Positions 52,518 to 61,723 of a stretch of DNA of 64,000 nucleotides are shown piece by piece. Origin of the DNA: JBEKYD01 sp049509915 (GTDB taxonomy: Bacteria > Acidobacteriota > Terriglobia > Bryobacterales > Bryobacteraceae). The notes beneath the pieces are model-generated. The model had not been told where the DNA came from. It saw only the letters and a list, made by a program, of their open reading frames with translations, and did no database searches. The stretch lies in contig JBEKZL010000001.1 in assembly GCA_049509915.1 (NCBI GenBank), positions 1 through 64,000 of the forward strand, read 5' to 3'. Every line of letters starts with the position of its first letter. The first letter of the stretch is position 1. A program made the position numbers and the translations under genes.

Positions 52518-54176
52518 ATGCCAATAGCCACTGAGCCACTCATTTCGCCGGAACTCACCGAACGGACCGCCTGGAAGGCTCTCGAGAACCATTCCCGGGA
52601 GGTGCGCGCCTTGCACCTCCGCAACTTGTTTGCGACTGACCCGAAGCGCGGCCAGGCGTTGACCGCGGAGGCATGCGGAGTTTTTCTGGATTATTCGAAG
52701 AACCGGATCACAAACGAAACAATCGGGCTTCTCTTGCGACTGGCGGAGGAATCCGGCTTGCGCGTGCGGATCGACGCTATGTTCGCGGGCCAGAAGATCA
52801 ACCGGACGGAAGACCGCGCCGTCCTCCATATTGCGTTGCGAGCGCCGCGCACCGAGTCCGTGTTTGTTGACGGCAAGGATGTCGTTCCCGGCGTTCACGC
52901 GGTACTCGGCCGGATGACACACTTCGCGGAACGCATTCGCAGTGGGGCCTGGAAGGGTCACACCGGCAAACGCATTCGCAACATCGTGAACATCGGCATT
53001 GGCGGCTCGGACCTCGGGCCGGTGATGGCGCACGAAGCTCTCAAGGCGTACAGGGATCCCGCGCTGACGCTGCGGTTTGTGTCCAATATTGATGGCGCGG
53101 ATTTCGCGGAGGCCGTGGTGGACCTCGATCCCGCGGAAACGCTTTTCATCGTTTCGTCGAAGACTTTTACAACACTGGAGACGATGACCAATGCGACGAC
53201 AGCGCGCGCGTGGTCGGTCGAAGCGTTTGGCGGAGACGGAAAATCGGTGGCGAAGCACTTCGTTGCCGTTTCAACCAATGCGGCGGCGGTATCGAAGTTC
53301 GGCATCGACACCGAGAACATGTTCGGATTCTGGGACTGGGTGGGCGGCCGTTACTCGATGGATTCCGCGATCGGCCTCTCGACCATGCTCGCCGTTGGCG
53401 GCGAGAACTTCGAAGCGATGCTGCACGGGTTTCACCAGATGGACGAGCACTTCCGCACCGCGCCATTCGACCGGAATCTCCCCGTTCTGCTTGGCCTGCT
53501 CACGGTCTGGAACGCCAACTTTCTGGGCGCCGAGACCGTGGCCGTGCTGCCCTACGAGCAGTATCTAAAGCGGTTTCCGGCCTATCTGCAGCAGTTGACT
53601 ATGGAGAGCAACGGTAAGCATGTCACGCTCGGCGGCCGGAACACCGAGTATCAGACCGGTCCCATCTACTGGGGCGAACCAGGGACTAACGGCCAGCATT
53701 CGTTCTATCAGCTCATTCATCAGGGCACGCGGTTGATCCCATGCGACTTCATCGCATTCGTGGACGCGCTAAAGCCGCTGGGGCAGCATCACGACATCCT
53801 GATCGCCAACGTGCTCGCGCAGTCCGAGGCACTGGCATTCGGCAAGACGGCAGCGCAAGTGAAGGCGGAGGGCACTCCGGACTGGCTGGTGCCGCATCGG
53901 GTCTTCGAAGGCAATCGCCCGTCGAACACGATCTTTGCGCAACGATTAACGCCGGAGACGCTGGGGAAACTGGTCGCGCTTTACGAGCACTCCGTGTTCA
54001 CACAGGGCACGATTTGGGATATCGATTCCTTCGATCAGTGGGGAGTCGAGCTGGGCAAGGTGCTGGCGAAACGGATTATCCCCGAGCTGTCGGGTACGAC
54101 CGGTCCCGAGGCGAACCACGACAGCTCGACCGCAAATCTGATCCGCCGCTATCGCGAAAATAAGGGAGACGCATGA
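52518..54176 (+). CDS. pgi: Glucose-6-phosphate isomerase
   Basis: 552 residues from ATG 52518, preceded by GAAGGAGATGG. Signatures: IGIGGSDLGPVMAHEALKAY, FVSNIDGADFAEAVVDLDP, IVSSKTFTTLETMTNA, the active-site loop GGRYSMDSAIGLST, MESNGKHVT with the catalytic Glu, and QWGVELGKVLAKRIIPEL at the end. It interconverts glucose-6-phosphate and fructose-6-phosphate. Confidence 0.97.
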   Translation: MPIATEPLISPELTERTAWKALENHSREVRALHLRNLFATDPKRGQALTAEACGVFLDYSKNRITNETIGLLLRLAEESGLRVRIDAMFAGQKINRTEDRAVLHIALRAPRTESVFVDGKDVVPGVHAVLGRMTHFAERIRSGAWKGHTGKRIRNIVNIGIGGSDLGPVMAHEALKAYRDPALTLRFVSNIDGADFAEAVVDLDPAETLFIVSSKTFTTLETMTNATTARAWSVEAFGGDGKSVAKHFVAVSTNAAAVSKFGIDTENMFGFWDWVGGRYSMDSAIGLSTMLAVGGENFEAMLHGFHQMDEHFRTAPFDRNLPVLLGLLTVWNANFLGAETVAVLPYEQYLKRFPAYLQQLTMESNGKHVTLGGRNTEYQTGPIYWGEPGTNGQHSFYQLIHQGTRLIPCDFIAFVDALKPLGQHHDILIANVLAQSEALAFGKTAAQVKAEGTPDWLVPHRVFEGNRPSNTIFAQRLTPETLGKLVALYEHSVFTQGTIWDIDSFDQWGVELGKVLAKRIIPELSGTTGPEANHDSSTANLIRRYRENKGDA

Positions 54177-54673
54177 AGGACCTGGGCTACCTAACGCGGG
54201 GTTTGTCGATGCCTCAACTGACGCAGGGTCGAACTTTCATCGGCGCTGAATCGCCGGTTTGCAATGCAGTGAAAAGAAATCGGACGATTTCCATGGCACG
54301 CTTGCTCACGGAATCAAGCTGGTCAGGGCATTCGGCGCGACGATGGCGTGCTGAGAGATTGAATGGTCGTGTCGGCGTCACTGTTAGCCGGTCCAACACC
54401 TGAGGCGTGCCAAAGAAACCATCGCCGCCATTGAGCGCTGGAGTAACGGCAACGGCGTTCACACACGGCGGTGATTAGGCCGTAGCACCTGTGGATGGCT
54501 TCAATTTCGGGCCACGTTGCGGGTTTACCGACAATCTGCCAGAACTTTGGCGTCGGCCTCTCGCCTTTCGGCAGTGAGCCAATCTTTCGGTGGGAGCGCT
54601 CGTTGATTCGGCGCATTGCCACGCTACGTGCCGTAGCACAAGAGTGTGTAAATCTAACACGGAGTAGAAGACT
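54177..54673. other. Intergenic region, no clear gene
   Basis: About 500 bases. Short frames are open on both strands; the minus-strand stretch HRKIGSLPKGERPTPKFWQI around 54500-54600 looks protein-like but belongs to no family I know and lacks a full gene around it. Probably degraded sequence. Confidence 0.35.
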
Positions 54674-55324
54674 ATGCAAACAAAGTATTACGTTCTGGTC
54701 CTGACGGCCGCGGTAACTCTCACGGCGGCGAGCGGGGATGAAACAGCGGAACGGCTTCAGCGAGCTGCAACAGTCCTCAACACCCTGACGCACGCTGGCG
54801 GTGCGATTCGGCCGGAGAGAATCGCGAGCGCCGACTGTATCGCTGTCATTCCGGGATTCAAAAAGGGCGCTGCAGTCGTCGGCGTGGGCTACGGACGGGA
54901 TTTATTTCCTGCCGGAATGGCAGCAATTGGTCGGCGCCCGGAGCAATCAGACTGGAGTCCGGCAGCCTCGGTGTTCAGGTCGGTGGTGAAGACATCGATA
55001 TCGTAATCCTTTCGATGAACAGAGATCGGCGTTCGAAGCTACTCTCGGATCGTTTGGCGATCGGGGAGGGCGCTTCGGCTGCCCTGGGGAAACGGCAAGT
55101 CTGCGCAGGACGACTCGAACGCCAAGATTCTTTTCTACGGTCTGACCAAAGGCGTCTTTGCCGGCTTCGATCTCGACGGCGCTACCCTGAAACCGGATGA
55201 ATCCGCTGACAGCGCCCTTTATGGACGCAAATTAAGTAATAACGAAATCGTTGAGGGTGGGACGCAGACACCTGCCGTTGCACAGATGTTCGTCGGAAGT
55301 CTGGCACAAGCGTCCAACCGATAG
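54674..55324 (+). pseudogene. SYLF/Ysc84-domain lipid-binding protein, frameshifted
   Basis: Signal peptide from ATG 54674, then DETAERLQRAATVLNTLTHA, ADCIAVIPGFKKGAAVVGVG. One base extra or lost near 54897 moves the homology to GFISCRNGSNWSAPGAIRLE, GGEDIDIVILSMN. A second slip near 55090 leads to NGKSAQDDSNAKILFYGLTK, GVFAGFDLDGATLKPDESAD and a stop at 55324. All parts of the SYLF domain are present in order. Confidence 0.8.
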
Positions 55325-55523
55325 TTCGCGGGGGGCTGGGGCCTACGATCTGTATGGAGCGAGCCCCTATGGTATCGCATCGGGAGCGGGCTGCAACGGC
55401 TCAGAAACAATCGCTATAGGCGATGCTTGTTGTCAACCCGTTCCGTTACCTGTCATGGGAATCGTGCTACTGCAGAGTACGTCCAGGACGGCGTGGTGTC
55501 CTCAAACGACAACTCAGGCGACC

Positions 55524-55640
55524 TTAGTAGGCCTCTCCGGTGGCTGGCTCCGAGTGCCTGGGACCCAATAGATAAGAACCAATCAGAACGGCGCTGACCA
55601 GAAATACTACGAACCCGAAATATACAATCAACGTCCACAC
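55524..55640 (-). pseudogene. NuoA-like N-terminal fragment
   Basis: From GTG 55640 the minus strand reads VWTLIVYFGFVVFLVSAVLI, then SYLLGPRHSEPATGEAY and a TAA. The last motif resembles the start of NADH:quinone oxidoreductase subunit A (LGPRH...TGEPYESG). The protein should continue for about 80 residues. No other nuo gene is present in the window. Confidence 0.5.
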
Positions 55641-55977
55641 CGCCAGCACAGCCTTTCGGAAGTCACTTCAGAAAGGGCACGCAGCATTCCAAATCGTATT
55701 GCATAGAAATATGGAGGAATGCATCGGAGTGCGTTTAGAATATGGCGGCGGTTCGCCACTTTGACGGGCTATCAGCAGACTGTCGACGATATCGAGCATC
55801 GCGCCACGCGCGCCGGAGTGGGTCGGCGTCCCTGCAAGCCGCGTGTGAATCGCCAGCTTTGTTCGAACGAGCACTCTCCCTGCACTTGAATTCATCTAAG
55901 TGAGCTGTCTGGAAGCTGACGTGCTCCCGCTACTGTCGCCGGACAGAGCAATGGATTTGAGAAAGGGGGGGCGAAGT

Positions 55978-57006
55978 ATGCAACTGGGAATGATCGGCCT
56001 TGGAAGGATGGGCGCCAATATGGTGCGGCGGCTTCTCAAACGAGGCCATCAGTGCGTGGTCTTCGATCGGTCTTCGCAAGTAGTAGCGGACTTGGTCGAC
56101 GAGCGGGCGGTCGGAGCCGCTGACTTGCAGGATCTCGTGCAGAAGTTGGAAAAGCCGCGGGCAATATGGCTAATGGTGCCGGCGGCGGCTGTAGACCACT
56201 CGATTGCGGACCTCCTGCCCGATCTGGACGCTGGTGACATTATTATCGACGGCGGCAACTCCTACTATGTCGACGATATCCGGCGGGCGGGCGAGCTCAA
56301 ACGAAAACAAATCCACTACGCCGACGTGGGCACGAGCGGCGGCGTCTGGGGCTTGGAGCGAGGTTACTGCATGATGATCGGTGGGGAGAAAGACGTCCTG
56401 AGCCATCTCGATCCAATTTTTAAAGCGCTGGCCCCTGGCGCCGGTGACATCCCGCGTACGCCGGGACGCGAAAATCTCGGTGGCACAGCCGAGCAGGGTT
56501 ACCTGCATTGCGGCCCGAACGGCGCCGGCCACTTCGTAAAGATGGTTCACAACGGTATTGAATATGGTGTCATGGCGGCTTACGCGGAAGGGTTGGCGGT
56601 GTTACGCGACGCGAATATAGGGAAGCAAACCGATACCATCGATGCCGAGACTACTCCGCTGCGCGAACCCAGCCAGTATCAATACGATCTCAACCTTCGC
56701 GATATCGCCGAGGTGTGGCGGCGGGGCAGCGTGGTGGCCTCATGGCTCCTCGACCTGACCGCAGCCAGCCTGGTCAAAGACCCGGCCCTCTCAGAATTCA
56801 CCGGGCGTGTCTCGGATTCGGGTGAGGGGCGGTGGACGATCAAGGCTGCGATCGACGAAGGCGTTCCGGTGCCGGTTCTCTCCACCGCGCTGTACGAGCG
56901 CTTTAGCTCGCGCGGCGAAGCGGACTATCAGGACAAACTGTTGTCGGCAATGCGGTTTCAATTTGGCGGACACCTTGAAAAACCTGCCAGCAAAAGGGCG
57001 GCTTGA
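55978..57006 (+). CDS. gnd: 6-phosphogluconate dehydrogenase, decarboxylating (short form)
   Basis: 342 residues from ATG 55978. Rossmann start MQLGMIGLGRMGANMVRRLL, IIDGGNSYYVDDI, DVGTSGGVWGLERGYCMMIG and GPNGAGHFVKMVHNGIEYG, the substrate and catalytic Lys motifs. The length and sequence place it in the short, often NAD-using GndA/YqeC branch. It oxidises 6-phosphogluconate to ribulose-5-phosphate. Next to zwf with nine bases between. Confidence 0.95.
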   Translation: MQLGMIGLGRMGANMVRRLLKRGHQCVVFDRSSQVVADLVDERAVGAADLQDLVQKLEKPRAIWLMVPAAAVDHSIADLLPDLDAGDIIIDGGNSYYVDDIRRAGELKRKQIHYADVGTSGGVWGLERGYCMMIGGEKDVLSHLDPIFKALAPGAGDIPRTPGRENLGGTAEQGYLHCGPNGAGHFVKMVHNGIEYGVMAAYAEGLAVLRDANIGKQTDTIDAETTPLREPSQYQYDLNLRDIAEVWRRGSVVASWLLDLTAASLVKDPALSEFTGRVSDSGEGRWTIKAAIDEGVPVPVLSTALYERFSSRGEADYQDKLLSAMRFQFGGHLEKPASKRAA

Positions 57007-57015
57007 GAAACAACT

Positions 57016-58425
57016 ATGGACAATGTCAAATCGGATGCTTTGGTTTTCTACGGGGCGAGCGGAGACTTGGCCTATAAGAAGATCTTTCCGGCGCTGCAGT
57101 CGATGATCAAACGCGACCATCTCGATGTGCCGATCGTTGGAGTAGCCAAATCGGGATGGGGCCTCGAGCAGCTGCGCGCGCGGGCGCAGGAAAGTCTGGA
57201 GAGGCACGGTGGCCTCGACCGGGCGGCTTTCGAAAAGTTGGGCAGTTTGATGCGCTACGTGGATGGGGATTACAAGGATCCTGAGATCTTTAAGAAGATG
57301 AGTGCGGAACTCGGCTCGGCCCAGCGGCCGGCGCACTATCTGGCGATCCCTCCCGTGCTCTTCGGGACCGTGGTGGAGCAACTCGGGAAGTCGGGCGGCG
57401 CCGAGGACGCTCGCGTCATCGTGGAGAAGCCCTTCGGCAACGATCTGGCCTCCGCGCAGCAACTCAACCAGACTTTGCATCGAGTATTTCCGGAATCGGG
57501 GATTTTTCGCATTGATCACTATCTGGGCAAACGGCCGGTGGAGAACGTGGTGGTCTTCCGTTTTGCGAACGCATTTATGGAACCGTTCTGGAATCGCAAC
57601 TACGTCGAAAGTGTGCAGATCACCATGGCGGAGGACTTTGGCATTGAAGGGCGCGGCGCCTTCTACGACCAAACCGGCACCATCCGCGACGTGATCCAAA
57701 ACCATCTCTTCCAAATCCTCTGCAATCTCGCCATGGAACCCCCGGCCCGTCTCGACAGCGAAACGATTCGCGACGAAAAGGTGAAGGTGCTGAAAGCGAT
57801 CCCGCCGATCCAGGTGAATAACCTGTTGCGGGGGCAGTTCCGCGGCTACCGTAACGAAAGGGGAGTCGCGGCCAACTCCAACACCGAAACGTTCGCCGCC
57901 CTGCGACTGGAGGTCGATTCCTGGCGATGGAAAGGCGTTCCATTTTACATCCGCGCCGGAAAAAACCTGCCGGTTACCTGCACGGAGGTTCTGGCGCGCT
58001 TGCGGCGGCCCCCAGCGGTGGTGGCCGAGAGCCGCCTCTTGCCTAACCACTTGCGGTTTCGGATCAGCCCAGAGATGACCATCGCGGTAGGTACGACGGT
58101 AATCGGTCCCAGTGACCAACTGAGGGCCGAAACGGTGGAAATGATCGCCAGCCGTCACCCGCGTCCGGATGATGAGGATGCCTACGAGCGGGTCCTGAGC
58201 GATGCGATGTCGGGAGATGCCACACTGTTCGCGCGCGAGGACTATGTGGAAGAGGCGTGGAGAATCGTTGATCGGGTGCTACAAGCGGGCGGACCGGTTC
58301 TCGAATACGACAAGACCACATGGGGACCCCATGACGTCGACCAGCGGGTCTCGCCCCCTGGAGGTTGGCATAACCCGGTTGCCGTGGATCAGGAGGATTT
58401 CCGCGTTGGCGACCAAGCCGCCTGA
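57016..58425 (+). CDS. zwf: Glucose-6-phosphate 1-dehydrogenase
   Basis: 469 residues. NADP-binding start ALVFYGASGDLAYKKIFPAL, substrate motif RIDHYLGKRPVENV, later QITMAEDFGIEGRGAFYDQT and RAGKNLPVTCTEV. First step of the oxidative pentose phosphate pathway. In one operon with gnd, pgl and rpiB. Confidence 0.97.
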   Translation: MDNVKSDALVFYGASGDLAYKKIFPALQSMIKRDHLDVPIVGVAKSGWGLEQLRARAQESLERHGGLDRAAFEKLGSLMRYVDGDYKDPEIFKKMSAELGSAQRPAHYLAIPPVLFGTVVEQLGKSGGAEDARVIVEKPFGNDLASAQQLNQTLHRVFPESGIFRIDHYLGKRPVENVVVFRFANAFMEPFWNRNYVESVQITMAEDFGIEGRGAFYDQTGTIRDVIQNHLFQILCNLAMEPPARLDSETIRDEKVKVLKAIPPIQVNNLLRGQFRGYRNERGVAANSNTETFAALRLEVDSWRWKGVPFYIRAGKNLPVTCTEVLARLRRPPAVVAESRLLPNHLRFRISPEMTIAVGTTVIGPSDQLRAETVEMIASRHPRPDDEDAYERVLSDAMSGDATLFAREDYVEEAWRIVDRVLQAGGPVLEYDKTTWGPHDVDQRVSPPGGWHNPVAVDQEDFRVGDQAA

Positions 58426-58457
58426 CACTCAACAATCGCCTGGAACCGGAGATTTCG

Positions 58458-59171
58458 ATGGAACTCAAAGTAGTCAACGATCCCGATTCTGCCGCACGGT
58501 TAGCTGCGGCTACTATCGCCGCCGACGCTCGCGCTACGATTGCTACGCGCGCTCGGTTTACGCTGGCGGTCAGCGGCGGTCACACTCCCTGGATCATGAT
58601 GCGCATGCTGGCAGACGAGGACATTCCTTGGGCCGGTGTACACTTATATCAAGTCGACGAGCGCATCGCTCCCGACGGACATCCGGACCGCAATCTCACT
58701 CACATCCGCGAGAGCCTGCTCCTGCACGCCCCGCTGCGGCCGGAGCAGGTCCATGCCATGCCGGTCGATTCTTCTGACCTGTTGTCCGCAACCTCTCAAT
58801 ATGCTTTGGACCTGCAGGAGGGCGCCGGTTCGCCGCCGGTCATCGATCTCGTCCACCTCGGGCTGGGCCCGGATGGACATACCGCCTCGCTCGTACCGGG
58901 AGACGCAGTACTCCACGTAAGCCGCGCGGATGTGGCACTGACAGAAGGTTATCAGGGAAGGCGCCGAATGACCTTGACCTATCCCGCGATCAATCGAGCA
59001 AGACGACTGGTTTGGGTCGTGACCGGAAGTGAGAAGACAGAAGCGCTTCAGCGATTGCTGGAAGGTGATGTTACGATCCCAGCCGGCGGAGTGCGCCGCG
59101 AACAGGCGGTGTTGTTCGCCGACCGCGCTGCCATTGGCCGGCTCACCGCGACAGGAAAAGGAGGGCAGTAA
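58458..59171 (+). CDS. pgl: 6-phosphogluconolactonase
   Basis: 237 residues of the SOL/DevB family. FTLAVSGGHTPWIMMRML, HLYQVDERIAPDGHPDRNLT, DLVHLGLGPDGHTASLVPG and MTLTYPAINRARRLVW are the family landmarks. It hydrolyses the lactone made by Zwf. Confidence 0.95.
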   Translation: MELKVVNDPDSAARLAAATIAADARATIATRARFTLAVSGGHTPWIMMRMLADEDIPWAGVHLYQVDERIAPDGHPDRNLTHIRESLLLHAPLRPEQVHAMPVDSSDLLSATSQYALDLQEGAGSPPVIDLVHLGLGPDGHTASLVPGDAVLHVSRADVALTEGYQGRRRMTLTYPAINRARRLVWVVTGSEKTEALQRLLEGDVTIPAGGVRREQAVLFADRAAIGRLTATGKGGQ

Positions 59172-59173
59172 AT

Positions 59174-59629
59174 ATGCGCGTGGGCATTGCCACCGATCAT
59201 GGCGGCTTTGGCTTAAAGCAGGATTTGATCGCCCGTCTGGGAGCTGCTGGACACGAGGTGGTTGACTTCGGAGCACACCACCTGGAACCGGGGGACGACT
59301 ACCCCGACTTCGTGGTCCCACTCGCGCGCGCCGTGGCGGCAGGAAGCGTTGAGCGCGGAGTGGCCATCTGCGGAAGCGGCGTCGGAGCATCGGTCTGTGC
59401 CAACAAGATCCCGGGTATCCGCGCCGGGCTTGTCGGCGATACGTTCTCGGCGCACCAGGGCGTGGAAGACGATCATATGAACATCATCTCTATGGGCGGC
59501 CGGACTGTCGGGTCGTTCCTCGCATGGGAGCTGGTGGCGGCGTTCGTGGCGGCTCAGTTCGGCCAGGCTGAGCGCTATTCACGCCGCCTGGATAAAGTAG
59601 CTGCTCTGGAGCTGTTGGGTCGAGCGTGA
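59174..59629 (+). CDS. rpiB: Ribose-5-phosphate isomerase B
   Basis: 151 residues. MRVGIATDHGGFGLKQDL, AICGSGVGASVCANKIPGIR with the active-site Cys, EDDHMNIISMGGRTVG. It converts ribulose-5-phosphate to ribose-5-phosphate, the next step after Gnd. The glgX GTG start overlaps its last codon (GTGA). Confidence 0.94.
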   Translation: MRVGIATDHGGFGLKQDLIARLGAAGHEVVDFGAHHLEPGDDYPDFVVPLARAVAAGSVERGVAICGSGVGASVCANKIPGIRAGLVGDTFSAHQGVEDDHMNIISMGGRTVGSFLAWELVAAFVAAQFGQAERYSRRLDKVAALELLGRA

Positions 59630-61677
59630 GACGAGAATCGGGTAGCAGCCAACCCATAGGCGCCGCCGTTACTCCGGGCGGTGTCAATTTTAGCGTGTAT
59701 TCCCGAAGCGCCTCGGGGCTCGACCTGGTGTTTTTTGACCGGGAAGATGACGCACGGCCAGCACGCACGATCTCGATCGATCCCATCGCCAATCGGACCT
59801 CTCATTACTGGCACGTGTTTGTGAGGGGTGTGAAACCGGGCGAGCTTTACGGCTATCGGGCTCGCGGCCCCTCCGACCCCGCCGGCGGATTGCGGTTCGA
59901 TCCCTCCAAAGTGCTCCTCGATCCGTATGGGCGCGGCGTTGTCGTCCCCAAGATCTATTCCCGTGATGCCGCGCGTCACGAAGGGGACAATTGCGCGACG
60001 GCGATGAAGAGCGTAGTCGTCGATCTCAGCACGTACGACTGGGAGGGCGACACGCCCCTTCAACGGCCGCCCTCCAGGACCATTATTTACGAGATGCACG
60101 TGCGTGGCTTCACGCGCCATCCCAGCTCGGGCGTCCCGGAAGAAACTCGCGGCACCTATGCCGGCCTGACCGCGAAGATTCCGTACCTTCAGCAGCTCGG
60201 TATTACGGCGGTCGAACTCCTGCCGATCTTTCAGTTCGACGCGCAAGACGCTCTGCCGGGGCACACGAACTACTGGGGCTATGCGCCGGTATCGTTTTTT
60301 GCGCCCCATCATGGCTACAGCTCCCGCCAGGATGCCCTCGGCCCAATTGACGAGTTTCGCGACATGGTGAAGGCACTGCATCGCGCAGGCATTGAAGTCA
60401 TTCTCGATGTCGTGTACAATCACACCGCCGAAGGCAACCAGGAAGGACCAACGCTGTGCTTCCGCGGCTTGGAGAACAGCGCTTATTACATTCTTGAAAA
60501 GGACAGATCCCGCTATGCGAATTACACCGGCACCGGCAACACACTCAATGGAAATCACCCGATTGTCCGCCGAATGATCATCGATAGTCTGCGATATTGG
60601 GTCGAGGAGATGCACGTAGACGGTTTCCGCTTCGACCTCGCCTCCATCCTGGACCGGGGTGAGTCGGGTGAACTACTCCCCAATCCACCAGTCCTGTGGG
60701 ATATCGATTCAGAACCGGCCTTGGCGGGCACCAAGCTGATCGCCGAAGCCTGGGACGCGGCGGGCTTGTACCAGGTCGGCAGCTTCGTCGGTGATAGTTG
60801 GAGAGAATGGAACGGGCGGTTTCGGGATGATGTCCGAAGCTTTTTTCGGGGCGACGACGGTTTCGTTGCGCCCCTCGCGGACCGCCTGCTCGGAAGCCCC
60901 CAGATATACGCTCACAAGCAACGCGAGGCCGAAGCAAGCGTGAATTTCGTCACGTGCCACGACGGCTTCACGCTCAATGACATGGTTTCATACAGCCAGA
61001 AGCACAATCAGGCGAACGGCGAATCGAACAACGATGGCTCCAATGACAACCGCAGCGATAACTTCGGCGTCGAGGGTCCAACCGATGATCCGTCCGTGGA
61101 GATGCTGCGAAATCGCCAGGTGAAGAACTTCCTGGCGGTGACGATGCTTTCGCTGGGCCTGCCAATGATCCTGATGGGAGATGAGGTCCGCCGCACTCAG
61201 AGCGGTAACAACAACGCTTACTGTCTCGACAACGAGACGACATGGTTTGATTGGACCCTGATATCCAGACATGCCGGTGTTCATCGCTTTGCAACGCTGC
61301 TCAGCGCGCACCGGCTGACACCCCGTTTCTGGCCGGAGCTTCGGGAAGTTAGTCTGCACGAACTGCTCCGGACCGGCGATCGAACCTGGCACGGCGTAAA
61401 GATCGGGGAACCCGATTGGAGCGCCAACTCCCACAGCCTGGCGCTGCTCGTAGCGCTCTGGGACCGGGGCCTACTGCTGTACCTGATTCTGAATGCCTAC
61501 TGGGAGCCACTCGACTTCGAACTGCCATCGGGCGATGGTAGCCAGTGGCATCGATGGATTGACACGAGCCTTGATTCGCCCTACGATGTCGCTGAATGGC
61601 GCGAAGCCCCGCCGGTCTCGAGCGGTTCCTATCGCGCCGCCCCGCACTCGGTGGTAAGCCTCTATTCCCGACGGTGA
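59626..61677 (+). CDS. glgX: Glycogen debranching enzyme GlgX
   Basis: 683 residues from GTG 59626. N-terminal CBM48 (GSSQPIGAAVTPGGVNFSVY). GH13 barrel motifs: DVVYNHTAEGN, GFRFDLAS with the nucleophile Asp, LIAEAWDA with the acid Glu, and FVTCHDGFTLNDMVSYSQKH. It removes short branches from phosphorylase-limited glycogen. Convergent with malQ, 46 bases apart. Confidence 0.95.
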   Translation: MRRESGSSQPIGAAVTPGGVNFSVYSRSASGLDLVFFDREDDARPARTISIDPIANRTSHYWHVFVRGVKPGELYGYRARGPSDPAGGLRFDPSKVLLDPYGRGVVVPKIYSRDAARHEGDNCATAMKSVVVDLSTYDWEGDTPLQRPPSRTIIYEMHVRGFTRHPSSGVPEETRGTYAGLTAKIPYLQQLGITAVELLPIFQFDAQDALPGHTNYWGYAPVSFFAPHHGYSSRQDALGPIDEFRDMVKALHRAGIEVILDVVYNHTAEGNQEGPTLCFRGLENSAYYILEKDRSRYANYTGTGNTLNGNHPIVRRMIIDSLRYWVEEMHVDGFRFDLASILDRGESGELLPNPPVLWDIDSEPALAGTKLIAEAWDAAGLYQVGSFVGDSWREWNGRFRDDVRSFFRGDDGFVAPLADRLLGSPQIYAHKQREAEASVNFVTCHDGFTLNDMVSYSQKHNQANGESNNDGSNDNRSDNFGVEGPTDDPSVEMLRNRQVKNFLAVTMLSLGLPMILMGDEVRRTQSGNNNAYCLDNETTWFDWTLISRHAGVHRFATLLSAHRLTPRFWPELREVSLHELLRTGDRTWHGVKIGEPDWSANSHSLALLVALWDRGLLLYLILNAYWEPLDFELPSGDGSQWHRWIDTSLDSPYDVAEWREAPPVSSGSYRAAPHSVVSLYSRR

Positions 61678-61723
61678 CTGCAGCAAGTCGTTCCCAGCCG
61701 CATTCAGTTACAACGAGCAGTCT

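Noticed and set aside
54173..54403. 76-residue gene overlapping the pgi stop
   Set aside because: The start overlap is attractive, but the sequence after residue 12 has no protein-like pattern or known family.
55668..55895. 75-residue minus-strand ORF before gnd
   Set aside because: No ribosome site, no recognisable motif and frequent rare-type residues; treated as noise.
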